From Pseudorhizobium flavum (GTDB taxonomy: Bacteria > Pseudomonadota > Alphaproteobacteria > Rhizobiales > Rhizobiaceae), in the NCBI RefSeq assembly GCF_902502825.2, contig NZ_LR723670.1, positions 2,108,001-2,172,000 of the forward strand: a stretch of 64,000 nt of DNA. The letters are read 5' to 3'. Under the pieces are notes generated by a model. That model made no database searches and was not told the DNA's origin. It was given only the letters and a program-made list of their open reading frames with translations. Position numbers and translations under genes: made by a program. Positions 34,781 through 44,169 of the stretch are shown piece by piece (position 1 is the stretch's first letter; each line of letters starts with the position of its first letter).

Positions 34781-36462
34781 GGCAGGGCTCCAACGGGCAG
34801 ACGGCGCGCCATCAGTTCGAGAGAGAGCATGAGGACAACCACCAGAAGGACGACCAGCACCGAGAGCGCTGCAGCAAGATTGAAGCTGCCGCTGTCGTCG
34901 AGATTGTAGCTAGCGACGCCGAGGGTTTGCGTCCCCGCCGACCACAGCAGCGCCGATATGGTCAATTCGTTGCAGGCGATCAGGAAGACCAGGATCACCG
35001 ATGAACCTGCCGCCGGCGCGATCATAGGCACCATCACATCACGCATTCGCCGGGAGAAGTCGGCGCCGGCAAGGCGAGCTGCCTCTTCCAGCGACGGGTC
35101 GAGCTGCCGGTAGGCGCTGACGACCGGCTTGAGGCTGACCGCGAGGAAGCTGGAAAGATAGGCGATGAGGATGATCCAGACAGTTCCGTAGATCGAGACG
35201 CCAAGAACAGGCAACGGAGCAGCGAAGAGCAGGATGAAGGCAACCGCCAGCACAATGCCCGGCAAGGCATAGGGTATCTCGGCGAGCGCGCCAACCACGC
35301 CCGCCAGCCGGCTCCTTGTCTGAACGATATAATACCCGAGCAGTACGGAGATCAGCAGCAGCCCAAGTGCGGTCGCGAGTGCCAGCGTGAGGGAATTCGC
35401 AAAGGCAGTCTGCGTCACCGACTGCCGCAACAGCACCTCCTCGTAAGCGTGCAGGGTCGCCGTTTCCACCGTCAGCGGCACACCGTAGGCCGGCGCGAGC
35501 GAGCTTGCCAGGAGCGCCAGGAACGGCAGGACGAGGATGACACAGGTCAGACCCCAGAGAAGCACTTCCACCGCCAGGCGATGGCGACTGAGAGTGAAGA
35601 GTGCAACTTGCCCGGAGTGCCCGATGGCGCGAAAATCGCGTCCCCGCAAGACGCGCGCCTCCACCGACAGCCCGACGAGCGCAAGGAGCGTGATCAGGGC
35701 CGAGATGATGGAGATATCGGAGAAGGTCGTCGGCCCGAAGCTCGCAAATTTCGAATAGATCAGCGTCGGCAGCGTATAGATCGAGGCAGGAATACCGAGG
35801 ATTGCCGGGATTCCGAAATTGCCGATGCCGGAGACGAATGCAATCGCCGCACCGGCGACGAGCCCGGGCGTGGCGAGCGGCAGGACGATGTCGATCAGCA
35901 CGCGCCAGGAGGAGGCCCCCGAAAGCCGTGCCGCCTCGACGCCCTCCTTGGGCAACGCGAGCAGGCCGGCCCGCATGGCCAGGTAAACGAGCGGCGCATG
36001 CTGGACCCCGAAAAGGAGCGCGATCCCGCCGATGGAATAGAGCGGCTGCGGGCTGCCGAGCGGCGGCGCCATTCCGATCGCCTTGAGCAGCGTGCTCGAT
36101 GGCCCCGTCAGACCAATCCAGGAAAGCGCCGTCACCTGCGGCGGGATCATCATCGGCAGCATGAACAGGAAGCCGAGGGCATTCCTGCCCCGGACATCGA
36201 ACAGCGTCAGCAGGACGGCAAAGCTTCCGCCGAGGATGGCCGCTGCCACCAGCCCCAGGAAGGACGTCGTCAACGTATTGAGCGTGGCGTCCCAGAGCGC
36301 CGGGTCGGCAAGCAACCGCCCCGCGTCACCTTTCAGTGCGGAGGCGATGCCGGTCACGGTAAGCCGGGCAAGCGGCAGAACGCTGAGGACAACGATGACT
36401 ATGGCGACAAAAGGAAACAGCCAGCGCGGCTGGCTGTTTCTGGAATAAGCCGAGGATGGCAT
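34768..36462 (-). CDS. Ferric/2-aminoethylphosphonate-type ABC transporter double permease
   Basis: A 564-residue inner-membrane protein made of two fused permease domains, as in FbpB-type systems. Each half carries an EAA-like loop: GVEAARLSGASSWRVLIDIVLPLA and SLEEAARLAGADFSRRMRDVMVP. About twelve hydrophobic segments are visible. It lies 14 nt after the binding-protein gene and overlaps the ATPase gene, so the three form an operon. Confidence 0.9.
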   Translation of the reverse strand: MPSSAYSRNSQPRWLFPFVAIVIVVLSVLPLARLTVTGIASALKGDAGRLLADPALWDATLNTLTTSFLGLVAAAILGGSFAVLLTLFDVRGRNALGFLFMLPMMIPPQVTALSWIGLTGPSSTLLKAIGMAPPLGSPQPLYSIGGIALLFGVQHAPLVYLAMRAGLLALPKEGVEAARLSGASSWRVLIDIVLPLATPGLVAGAAIAFVSGIGNFGIPAILGIPASIYTLPTLIYSKFASFGPTTFSDISIISALITLLALVGLSVEARVLRGRDFRAIGHSGQVALFTLSRHRLAVEVLLWGLTCVILVLPFLALLASSLAPAYGVPLTVETATLHAYEEVLLRQSVTQTAFANSLTLALATALGLLLISVLLGYYIVQTRSRLAGVVGALAEIPYALPGIVLAVAFILLFAAPLPVLGVSIYGTVWIILIAYLSSFLAVSLKPVVSAYRQLDPSLEEAARLAGADFSRRMRDVMVPMIAPAAGSSVILVFLIACNELTISALLWSAGTQTLGVASYNLDDSGSFNLAAALSVLVVLLVVVLMLSLELMARRLPVGALPWRR

Positions 36463-36476
36463 TGCAGGTGGCGCAA

Positions 36477-37460
36477 TCAGCCGGCGGCGTCGAAGATATC
36501 GGAGAAGGACTTCAGATCCTGTTCCGAGTTCTTCAGGGCATCTGCGGCATTGAGCGGCAGAACCTTGATCTCCTCGCGCGGCGGGAAGCCGGCCCGAACG
36601 CCGAGACCGCTATGCACGGGGATGTAGCCGAGGTCGAGCTGCACCTTCTGGCCCTCGTCCGAGAGGATGTAGTCGATGAACTTTTTGGCAGCTTCCTCAT
36701 GTTTCGCGGAGGACAGGATTGCGACGGGCTCGGTCACGGCCGAAACGCCCTCTTCCGGGAAGACGAATTCGACCGGCGCACCCTTGGCCTTTTCGCGGAT
36801 CGGCAGGTAGTCAACGACCATGCCATAGGCCTTCTCACCCGAGGCGACCGACTTCAGCACAGCACCGTTTCCGCCGGCGGCGATGGCACCATTGTCCTTG
36901 AGCTGCCGGTAGTAGTCCCAGCCCAGGCCGTCGACGCCGGTCAGCGTCTGGGCATGGATGAGGGCCGCACCCGACGTCAGCGGGCTCGGCATGGCAACGA
37001 GGCCCTTGGCTTCCGGCTTGGCAAGGTCCTTCCAGCTTGCCGGCTTCATGCCGGCCTGGGTGTTGTACATGATGCCGGTGGTGATCAGCTTCGTCGAGTA
37101 GTAGTGACCGTCGGCGTCGTAGAGAGACGCATCCAGGTTCTTCGCTTCCGGCGACCTGTAGGCAAGCAGCTGCCCTGCCTGCTTCATCCGCTCGAGCGTC
37201 ACGGTATCGGCGATCAGCAGGACGTCGGCGACCGGATTTCCGGCCTCGATCTCGGCCATGAGCTTCGCCATGATCTTCGGTGTCCCGTCGCGAACCCATT
37301 CGACCTCGAGACCGGGATTGGCGGCCTTAAAACCGTCGACCGTCGCCTGCGCGTCCTCGTTCGGCTGGCTCGTATAGATCACGAGATCCGCGGCCTCGAC
37401 AGCGCCCGCAAGCAGGGCTGTGACTGCAAGAGTGGAGATTGCTGAGACGATCTTGTTCAT
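36477..37460 (-). CDS. Periplasmic binding protein of the ferric-type ABC transporter
   Basis: A 327-residue exported protein with a signal peptide ending near VEA/AD (residue 23). The mature part starts LVIYTSQPNEDAQATVDGF and has the family 1 layout, with EWVRDGTPKIMAKLMAE and SPLTSGAALIH. In iron-binding FbpA a paired Tyr-Tyr motif and an N-terminal His bind the metal. Here the corresponding places read SQPNED and VVDYLPI, so iron is doubtful. An organophosphonate or another anion is possible given the downstream phosphoesterase, but this is speculative. Confidence 0.83.
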   Translation of the reverse strand: MNKIVSAISTLAVTALLAGAVEAADLVIYTSQPNEDAQATVDGFKAANPGLEVEWVRDGTPKIMAKLMAEIEAGNPVADVLLIADTVTLERMKQAGQLLAYRSPEAKNLDASLYDADGHYYSTKLITTGIMYNTQAGMKPASWKDLAKPEAKGLVAMPSPLTSGAALIHAQTLTGVDGLGWDYYRQLKDNGAIAAGGNGAVLKSVASGEKAYGMVVDYLPIREKAKGAPVEFVFPEEGVSAVTEPVAILSSAKHEEAAKKFIDYILSDEGQKVQLDLGYIPVHSGLGVRAGFPPREEIKVLPLNAADALKNSEQDLKSFSDIFDAAG

Positions 37461-37525
37461 GGGGGATCCTTCCTGATGGGATGCCCCGCTAGATCACAGC
37501 CGTCTAACAGTCATGTGACAGCGCG

Positions 37526-37574
37526 CCGTCCTGCTGTGGACGGCGGAAGGCGCCCGCGAACCCAGGCGCCTTCC
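37526..37574 (-). other. Tandem hairpins between the aminotransferase and binding-protein genes
   Basis: Two inverted repeats follow the aminotransferase stop on the leftward strand: GGAAGGCGCC (37545-37554) with GGCGCCTTCC (37565-37574), a perfect 10-bp stem with 10-nt loop, and CCGTCC (37526-37531) with GGACGG (37538-37543). No T-run follows, so this is a terminator only if Rho-assisted. It separates the aminotransferase from the transporter operon. Confidence 0.5.
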
Positions 37575-37588
37575 AATGTCGGATCACA

Positions 37589-38830
37589 TCACGCCGCTTC
37601 GGCTACTGCCGTGCTGATCAGGCGACCGAGGCGCTGGATGCCCTCCTCGATCATCGCTTCGCTTGCGCAGGAGAAGGAGAGCCGAAGCGTATTGTTGTTC
37701 GAACCATCCGCGTAGAAAGCCTTGCCGGGAACGAAAGCAACCTTCTCCGTCTGGATCGACCGCGCGAGAAGCTCGGCACCGTCCATGCCTTCCGGAAGTC
37801 GCACCCAGACGAACATGCCACCTTCGGGTTTCGTCCAGGTGGCACCGGCGGGCATGTACTTGTCGAGCGCCGCAAGCATCGCGTCGCGGCGGGCGCTGTA
37901 GGCCTTCTTGATCTTGGCCACCTGCTCCGGGAATATGCGTTCGGCGACATGGGCGATCGCGATCTGGTTTATGGTGGAGGAGTGCAGGTCGGCTGCCTGC
38001 TTCATCAGCACCAGCTTGCGGATAACCGGCATCGCAGCGACGACGAAGCCCACCCGAAGCCCCGGGGCGAGCGTCTTGGAGAAGCTGCCGCTGTAGATCG
38101 TCCGCGTATTCTCGATCCCTCCATTGCGGGCGATGTCGAGCGCCATGATCGGCGGCACGGGCTCGCCGTCGTAGCGCAGGTTCTGGTAGGCAGCATCCTC
38201 GATGATCGCGACATCCAGCTCGTCCGCCAGTTCCAGCAGCTTCTCGCGACCTGCGCGATCCACCGTCTCCCCCGTCGGATTGGAGAAGTCGGACGAGAGG
38301 TATGCGAACTTGACCGCGCCGCCCGCCTTCGCAGCAGCCTCGCGATAGCCGTCCGGCGTGCGGTTGCCGTTCAGCGACAGCTGGTCGTAGGCCGGCTCAT
38401 AGGCGTTGAAGGCCTGCAGCGCGCCCAGATAGGTCGGCCAGGTGACGAGCGCCGTATCCTTCGTCGACAGGAAGAGCTTGCCGAGGTAATCCAGCGCCTG
38501 CTGCGACCCGGACGTGATGAAGACATTGTCGACGCTACACGGGATGCCGATCTTCGCCATCTCGCCGACCAGCCATTCGCGCAGCGGCTTATAGCCTTCG
38601 CTGACCGAGTACTGCAGCGCAGCGTTCACCTGAGGCCCGGAGAAGATGTCGGCATAGGCCTGCTTGAATGCTTCGTCCGGAAACAGCGCCGGGTCCGGAA
38701 TGCCACCTGCGAAGGAAATGATGTCCGGCTGCTCCAGGAGCTTCAGCAGCTCCCGGATTTCGGATGCGCGCATCCTCGAAGAACGCGTTGCGAAGATATG
38801 TTCCCAATCAAGCACCGGATGTTTCCTCAT
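37589..38830 (-). CDS. PLP-dependent aminotransferase (class I/II, 2-aminoadipate/aromatic type)
   Basis: A 413-residue fold-type I aminotransferase. The PLP lysine is Lys252 in YSGSFSKTLAPGLRVGF. Other landmarks are ISFAGGIPDPALFP near 38-51, TSGSQQALD near 107 and NPTGETVDR near 184. This resembles the MocR-type aminotransferase body without the DNA-binding domain, as in LysN and aromatic aminotransferases. No clear ribosome site precedes ATG 38830. It is 182 nt downstream of ilvC, past a terminator-like hairpin. Confidence 0.87.
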   Translation of the reverse strand: MRKHPVLDWEHIFATRSSRMRASEIRELLKLLEQPDIISFAGGIPDPALFPDEAFKQAYADIFSGPQVNAALQYSVSEGYKPLREWLVGEMAKIGIPCSVDNVFITSGSQQALDYLGKLFLSTKDTALVTWPTYLGALQAFNAYEPAYDQLSLNGNRTPDGYREAAAKAGGAVKFAYLSSDFSNPTGETVDRAGREKLLELADELDVAIIEDAAYQNLRYDGEPVPPIMALDIARNGGIENTRTIYSGSFSKTLAPGLRVGFVVAAMPVIRKLVLMKQAADLHSSTINQIAIAHVAERIFPEQVAKIKKAYSARRDAMLAALDKYMPAGATWTKPEGGMFVWVRLPEGMDGAELLARSIQTEKVAFVPGKAFYADGSNNNTLRLSFSCASEAMIEEGIQRLGRLISTAVAEAA

Positions 38831-38950
38831 GTTTCAATTTTGTTGGCGCCAGCTTTACATAAGTTGCGATAGGTAAGCAATACTGACCTATCGTCGTTCG
38901 GAGTTTATCGCCATGGCGCGAGGCATGGAAGGCGCATGCGATCCGAACCA

Positions 38951-38991
38951 AGCAAAAGCGAACGCCGCGTCTTCAGCATGAAAACGCGGCG
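38951..38991 (-). terminator. Probable intrinsic terminator of ilvC
   Basis: Reading leftward after the ilvC stop: an 8-bp stem CGCCGCGT/ACGCGGCG (38984-38991 with 38963-38970), a 13-nt loop, then a T-rich stretch TTCGCTTTTGCT (38951-38962). The T-run is interrupted, so efficiency may be partial. Confidence 0.6.
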
Positions 38992-39012
38992 CCGGCATGA
39001 TCGAGATGGCTG

Positions 39013-40047
<1,035 letters not shown>

Positions 40048-40073
40048 CTATGCGTGTTCGTTGTTGATGGTGC

Positions 40074-40712
40074 TTATCGTCCCGAGGAGAAGCGCACTGC
40101 CTCCCCCGATTCTTGGCGCGTGCCGTGAAGCGTCAGGAAGGCATCGACCGCCCTCCGCGCCTGGCGCGCATTATCTTTGAGCCCCGGCTCGCCAAGCAGC
40201 ATGCGCACATGCAGGTCGGAGACGACAAGGCCATAGAGCGTATGATAGGCGGCGTCCGCATCGTCGAAGCGCAGAAGGCCGGCGCGCTTTCCCGCATCCA
40301 TAAGCGCGATCGCGCGACGGTCGATCTGCCGACGCCCGTGCTCCAGAAGAAGCTTGCCGAGCTTTGAGCCGTCCCGACCTGACTGGCCGACTGCCAGGCG
40401 GTTCAGCGCCAGCGAGATGTCCCCGGACAGAACCTCCAGCAAATCGCGCGCGAAGGTTTCCAGATGTTCCCGAAGGTTCTCGGGCGTCAGCTTCTCCTTG
40501 CCGCGCTCGAACGTCCGCACCTTGCTGGCCTGGTGCGCGATCATCGCAGCAAGCAGGCCGTCGCGATCTCCGAACCACTTGTAAAGGCTTTCCTTGGAGC
40601 AGTTCGCAGCCCTGGCCAGGCCGGATGTCGTCAATGCCCTGTCGCCACCCTCCACGAGCAGGCGCAACGCCTGTTCCAGAACCTCGTTCTGGCGGGGCGT
40701 AAACTCAGGCAT
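40074..40712 (-). CDS. TetR/AcrR-family regulator upstream of ilvC
   Basis: A 212-residue regulator with a TetR helix-turn-helix near residues 25-60: ALTTSGLARAANCSKESLYKWFGDRDGLL. The rest is helical, with a TetR_C-like domain of unknown ligand. ATG 40712 (MPEFTPRQ) was chosen; the frame runs on upstream to 40808 through a perfect palindrome that is more likely an operator. The position directly before ilvC suggests, but does not prove, a role in branched-chain amino acid metabolism. Confidence 0.8.
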   Translation of the reverse strand: MPEFTPRQNEVLEQALRLLVEGGDRALTTSGLARAANCSKESLYKWFGDRDGLLAAMIAHQASKVRTFERGKEKLTPENLREHLETFARDLLEVLSGDISLALNRLAVGQSGRDGSKLGKLLLEHGRRQIDRRAIALMDAGKRAGLLRFDDADAAYHTLYGLVVSDLHVRMLLGEPGLKDNARQARRAVDAFLTLHGTRQESGEAVRFSSGR

Positions 40713-40752
40713 TCGGCCGGCATCGGCAATCACGACATTCGCTCCAACGCTG

Positions 40753-40766
40753 GTACCGTACGGTAC
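40753..40766. promoter_or_regulatory. Perfect palindrome upstream of the tetR-ilvC genes
   Basis: The 14-nt palindrome GTACCGTACGGTAC lies 40 nt upstream of the tetR start, embedded in TGGTACCGTACGGTACGGTT. TetR proteins usually repress their own promoter through such a site, so it is the best candidate operator for the adjacent regulator. Confidence 0.55.
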
Positions 40767-40862
40767 GGTTCTTGTTAGCCTTATGCGGAAGTCTGCATTG
40801 CTCGTCAAGGGGATTCATTGCATCAATGGCTGACCATATGAGCTGCGGCGGAGACCGGAACG

Positions 40863-41243
40863 ATGAAGCCGACATTCAACAGAACAGCCCTCCTCGCGGT
40901 TGCTGCCTGCCTGCTCCTCCCGTCCCTGGCGCAGGCCGCGGAGATGCGGTGCGGCTGGCTCGACAACCCGACGCCGCGCAACTGGTGGCTGGAAGATAGC
41001 GAGAAGACCTGGACCCTCATGACGCAGGACCCCGACCGCCCGGATGGGCCGGAGGGGATGGAACTGGTTCCGGACCTGACAGAAGGAGAGTTTGTAGAGG
41101 TCAATGGCCCGTCCTATGGCTATGCCTGCGTCTGCATGTCCGTAGAGACCGATGGCGACGAACGGATCACGAAGATCCTGTCTGTCAGGCAACTCCAAAT
41201 TGCCCAGTGCAACAACGACAAGGCGCTCGCATCCAGAAACTGA
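40863..41243 (+). CDS. DUF4087 domain secreted protein
   Basis: A 126-residue small exported protein. The signal peptide (MKPTFNRTALLAVAACLLLPSL) ends at AQA/AE near residue 25. The mature part starts EMRCGWLDNPTPRNWWLED, the DUF4087 hallmark, and has four Cys (RCGW, YACVC, AQCNN) likely to form disulfides in the periplasm. Function unknown. It stands alone, divergent from tetR and convergent with the Lrp gene. Confidence 0.8.
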   Translation: MKPTFNRTALLAVAACLLLPSLAQAAEMRCGWLDNPTPRNWWLEDSEKTWTLMTQDPDRPDGPEGMELVPDLTEGEFVEVNGPSYGYACVCMSVETDGDERITKILSVRQLQIAQCNNDKALASRN

Positions 41244-41285
41244 CGGCAAGCGCGAGCCCTCGCGGCAAGCCATCAGCTTCTATGG

Positions 41286-41750
41286 CTAGCGGGCGTAGTC
41301 CACGGGTAAGGCCTCGCCGCTCTTCAGCACCTCCATAGAGATGAAGGCGGAGACGTCGAACAGTTCGATCCGCTTGACCAGCCGCCGGTAGACTACGTCG
41401 TAATGCTCCACCCGGGGCAACACGACCTTGAGGATGTAGTCGTAGCTGCCCGTCAGCCGATGCGCCTCGACAATCTCGCCGATGTCGCTGATCGCCTTGC
41501 GGAAAGTCTCGATCCAGTCGTCGGAATGGTGCGCGGTCTTGATCAGTGCGAAGACAGTCGTCGGCACGCCGATGCGCTCCCGATCAAGCACCGCAATCCT
41601 GCCTCGGATATATCCCGCCTCCTCGAGCCTTTGGATGCGCCGCGAACACGCCGACGGCGAAAGCGCCACCTGCTCCGCCACCTCCGCCACCGGCATCCCG
41701 GCATTCTCTTGCAGAAGATCCAGAATCTTCCGGTCGCGCTGATCCAGCAT
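41286..41750 (-). CDS. Lrp/AsnC-family transcriptional regulator
   Basis: A 154-residue regulator: winged helix at residues 1-60 (LDQRDRKILDLLQENAGMPV, then LSPSACSRRIQRLEEAGYI) and a C-terminal RAM ligand-binding domain (RLTGSYDYILKVVLP). ATG 41750 has AAGGAGAG at 7 nt, which fixes the start against a frame running to 41945. It is divergent from an Asp/Glu racemase gene, with a dyad between them, so it may control that gene in response to an amino acid. Confidence 0.92.
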   Translation of the reverse strand: MLDQRDRKILDLLQENAGMPVAEVAEQVALSPSACSRRIQRLEEAGYIRGRIAVLDRERIGVPTTVFALIKTAHHSDDWIETFRKAISDIGEIVEAHRLTGSYDYILKVVLPRVEHYDVVYRRLVKRIELFDVSAFISMEVLKSGEALPVDYAR

Positions 41751-41795
41751 CGGTAACTCTCCTTCATATGCACCCAACATGCATCGTATCGGACA

Positions 41796-41822
41796 TTTGC
41801 GCAACGAACGTGCGCTGGCAAA
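41796..41822. promoter_or_regulatory. Dyad in the Lrp/racemase divergent region
   Basis: An inverted repeat with outer arms TTTGC (41796-41800) and GCAAA (41818-41822) and inner arms GCGCA (41799-41803) and TGCGC (41811-41815). Lrp-type proteins bind 13-17 nt AT-flanked dyads in such divergent regions. The assignment is by position and symmetry only. Confidence 0.45.
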
Positions 41823-41901
41823 CATAAGCATGCTGAAGATTGCACGCCTCGGGACACAGATGCGCTCTAACTTCTCGACAACGTCCAGAAGGGGAACAGC
41901 A

Positions 41902-42618
41902 ATGAAAAGCATCGGTTTGATCGGCGGTATGAGCTTCGAGAGCACGGCAGTCTATTATCGCCTGATCAACGAGACGGTGCGCGCCCGCCGTGGCGGGCTG
42001 GCGTCCGCCGATATCCTGCTCCACTCCGTGAACTTCGCGGAGATCGTCGAGATGCAGAAGGCCGGTCGCTGGAATCTTGCGACCAAGGTGCTGGCGGATA
42101 GTGCCAGGCGGCTTGAGGCGGCGGGTGCATCCTGCGTGCTGATCTGCACCAACACCATGCACCTCATCGCGGATGAGGTCGCGGGTGCCGTCCGCATCCC
42201 GCTCATCCACATCATCGATGAGACCGCGGCGGCGCTGCGCGCCCAGGGGCTGAGGCGCCCCCTCCTGCTCGCAACCCGATACACGATGGAGCACGGTTTC
42301 TATACCGACCGGATGAAGACGCTGGGCATCGACGTGATGGTCCCGGACTCCGAAGACCGGACTGCCATGCACGACATCATCTTCAGCGAACTGTGCGCCG
42401 GATCAGTGAGGGACGACTCGCGCGACCGTGCCTTGGCCATGATCGGGAAAGCGAAGGCCGCCGGTGCCGACAGCGTCATCCTCGGCTGTACGGAAATCTG
42501 CCTTCTGCTGGATCCGGAGACCCTGCCTCTGCCCTGCATCGATTCGACGACCGTTCATGCCCGCGCCGCCGTGGACTTCGCGTTCTCCCCCGAGATGGCT
42601 GCCGACGCGGCGGAATAG
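41902..42618 (+). CDS. Aspartate/glutamate racemase family protein
   Basis: A 238-residue cofactor-independent racemase-like enzyme. The two catalytic-type cysteines are Cys82 in LICTNTMH and Cys196 in ILGCTEIC. The start MKSIGLIGGMSFESTAVYYR is that of the YgeA-like amino-acid racemases, which act on a range of substrates. ATG 41902 has AAGGGG upstream. It is divergent from an Lrp-type gene, and its stop lies 1 nt from the convergent pdxJ stop. Confidence 0.88.
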   Translation: MKSIGLIGGMSFESTAVYYRLINETVRARRGGLASADILLHSVNFAEIVEMQKAGRWNLATKVLADSARRLEAAGASCVLICTNTMHLIADEVAGAVRIPLIHIIDETAAALRAQGLRRPLLLATRYTMEHGFYTDRMKTLGIDVMVPDSEDRTAMHDIIFSELCAGSVRDDSRDRALAMIGKAKAAGADSVILGCTEICLLLDPETLPLPCIDSTTVHARAAVDFAFSPEMAADAAE

Positions 42619-42619
42619 G

Positions 42620-43372
42620 TCAGACGGTCTGGCCGCAGGCGCGGCGGAATCGGCGCACCGTTTCCGCCATCCCGAATTCCAGTGCATCGGCCGTCAGGCC
42701 ATGGCCGATGGAAACCTCTGCCAGATGGGGAATGCGCCGGACCAGCGGTGGCAGGTTCGCGACCGTGAGGTCGTGGCCGGCATTGACGCTGAGCCCTTCG
42801 GCCTTCGCGGTATCGGCCGTCTGCCCGAGCTTCTCGATGATCGCCGCTGCACGTTCCGGAGCGTCGTAGCAGCCACCATAGGGCCCGGTGTAGAGCTCGA
42901 TTCGGTCCGCCCCCGTCGCCTTCGCGAGCCGCACCGCTTCCACGTCACCGTCGCCATCGGCAAACAGCGACACGCGAATTCCCTTCGCCTTCAGCCGCGC
43001 CACGATCGGCTTCAGCATCTCGCCGTCGCGGCGGAAGTCAAAGCCGTGGTCGGACGTCGCCTGGCTCGGATCGTCCGGCACCAGCGTCACCTGCTCCGGT
43101 TCCGTCCGCTCGCAGAGCGTCAGGAATTCCTCGCTCGGATATCCCTCGATGTTGAACTCGGCCTCAGGGAACTCGTCGTCGATCAGCGCCCGGATGACCG
43201 GCAGGTCGGAGAAGCGGATATGCCGCTGGTCCGGCCGAGGATGCACCGTCAACCCGCTTGCGCCGGCCTGCAGCGCAATGCGTCCTAGATGCTCCAGGCT
43301 CGGCCATGGCAGGTCGCGCCGGTTGCGCAGCATGGCGATGGCATTGATGTTGACCGAGAGCGTGGTCGGCAT
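42620..43372 (-). CDS. pdxJ: Pyridoxine 5'-phosphate synthase
   Basis: The last ring-forming enzyme of the DXP-dependent vitamin B6 pathway, condensing 1-deoxyxylulose 5-phosphate with 3-amino-2-oxopropyl phosphate. It has 250 residues, forming a TIM barrel. Family segments are [15 protein letters not shown] near 5-19, [14 protein letters not shown] near 44-57, [14 protein letters not shown] near 107 and [12 protein letters not shown] 43372 ([10 protein letters not shown]) was chosen over a frame reaching 43555. Confidence 0.94.
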   Translation of the reverse strand: MPTTLSVNINAIAMLRNRRDLPWPSLEHLGRIALQAGASGLTVHPRPDQRHIRFSDLPVIRALIDDEFPEAEFNIEGYPSEEFLTLCERTEPEQVTLVPDDPSQATSDHGFDFRRDGEMLKPIVARLKAKGIRVSLFADGDGDVEAVRLAKATGADRIELYTGPYGGCYDAPERAAAIIEKLGQTADTAKAEGLSVNAGHDLTVANLPPLVRRIPHLAEVSIGHGLTADALEFGMAETVRRFRRACGQTV

Positions 43373-43626
43373 GGCTCTGCTTCCGATTGGGACGATGTTC
43401 CCGTGGTTTATGCCAGCCGCGGCACGAATGCCAACGAGTTTAGCGCATGCACCCATCTTCGATTTTGATGATGCCGCCTTGCCTCTTCCCGGCAGCAGCT
43501 GCGACAGAACATCGCGAAGCTGGGTATGACACCCTTGCTGAATACCAAACGTCAATTCTAACAGGGATTTAACCTGACAGGTCGGTGGCGCAGCAGTAGC
43601 CAGACACTGGTCCTTCCAACCAATGA

Positions 43627-44145
43627 ATGAGTATCATCATGCACTCGCTCCTCTCCCGCTACGCTACGCCCCTCGTCACCGGGCTCTTCGTCGTCTCGCT
43701 CGTCTCGGGCATTGCCCTCTTCTTCCATTTCCAGAGCGGCGCCTTCCATTCGATGCACGAGTGGCTGAGCATGGTGCTCATCCTCCCGTTCATCCTGCAT
43801 ATCTGGAAAAATTGGCGCCCGTTCCAGAACTACTTCAAACGCCTGCCAATGGCGCTCGCCATCGGCGTGTCCATCGCCGCATCCATCCCTTTCGCCTGGC
43901 CCGCATTGACCTCGACCGGCCCCTCCACCGGCAACCCTGCCGTTGCCATGGCGGGCGTCATCACCGGAAGCCCTGCTGCCGAGGTCGCACCTCTGTTCGA
44001 CCAGACGGAAGAGGCATTCCTGGCACTGCTGAGTGAGGGAGGTTTCCCCGTTTCGGATGCGCGCAAGACGCTGCGCGAGATCGCAGCCGAGTCGGGCAAG
44101 ACGGACCGCGACGTCGTTGCACTCCTTGCCTCGATGCGGAAGTGA
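43627..44145 (+). CDS. DUF4405-like membrane protein with soluble C-terminal domain
   Basis: A 172-residue protein with three hydrophobic segments (about 11-33, 47-60 and 76-94) and several histidines in or near them (FHFQ, SMHEW, LHIW) like cytochrome b561-type DUF4405 proteins, which may bind heme. The C-terminal 70 residues are soluble and end [20 protein letters not shown] 43639 is an alternative start; neither has a strong ribosome site. It stands alone between pdxJ and a helicase gene. Confidence 0.75.
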   Translation: MSIIMHSLLSRYATPLVTGLFVVSLVSGIALFFHFQSGAFHSMHEWLSMVLILPFILHIWKNWRPFQNYFKRLPMALAIGVSIAASIPFAWPALTSTGPSTGNPAVAMAGVITGSPAAEVAPLFDQTEEAFLALLSEGGFPVSDARKTLREIAAESGKTDRDVVALLASMRK

Positions 44146-44169
44146 TCGGTAGAGCGGAGCGCTCGCCTC

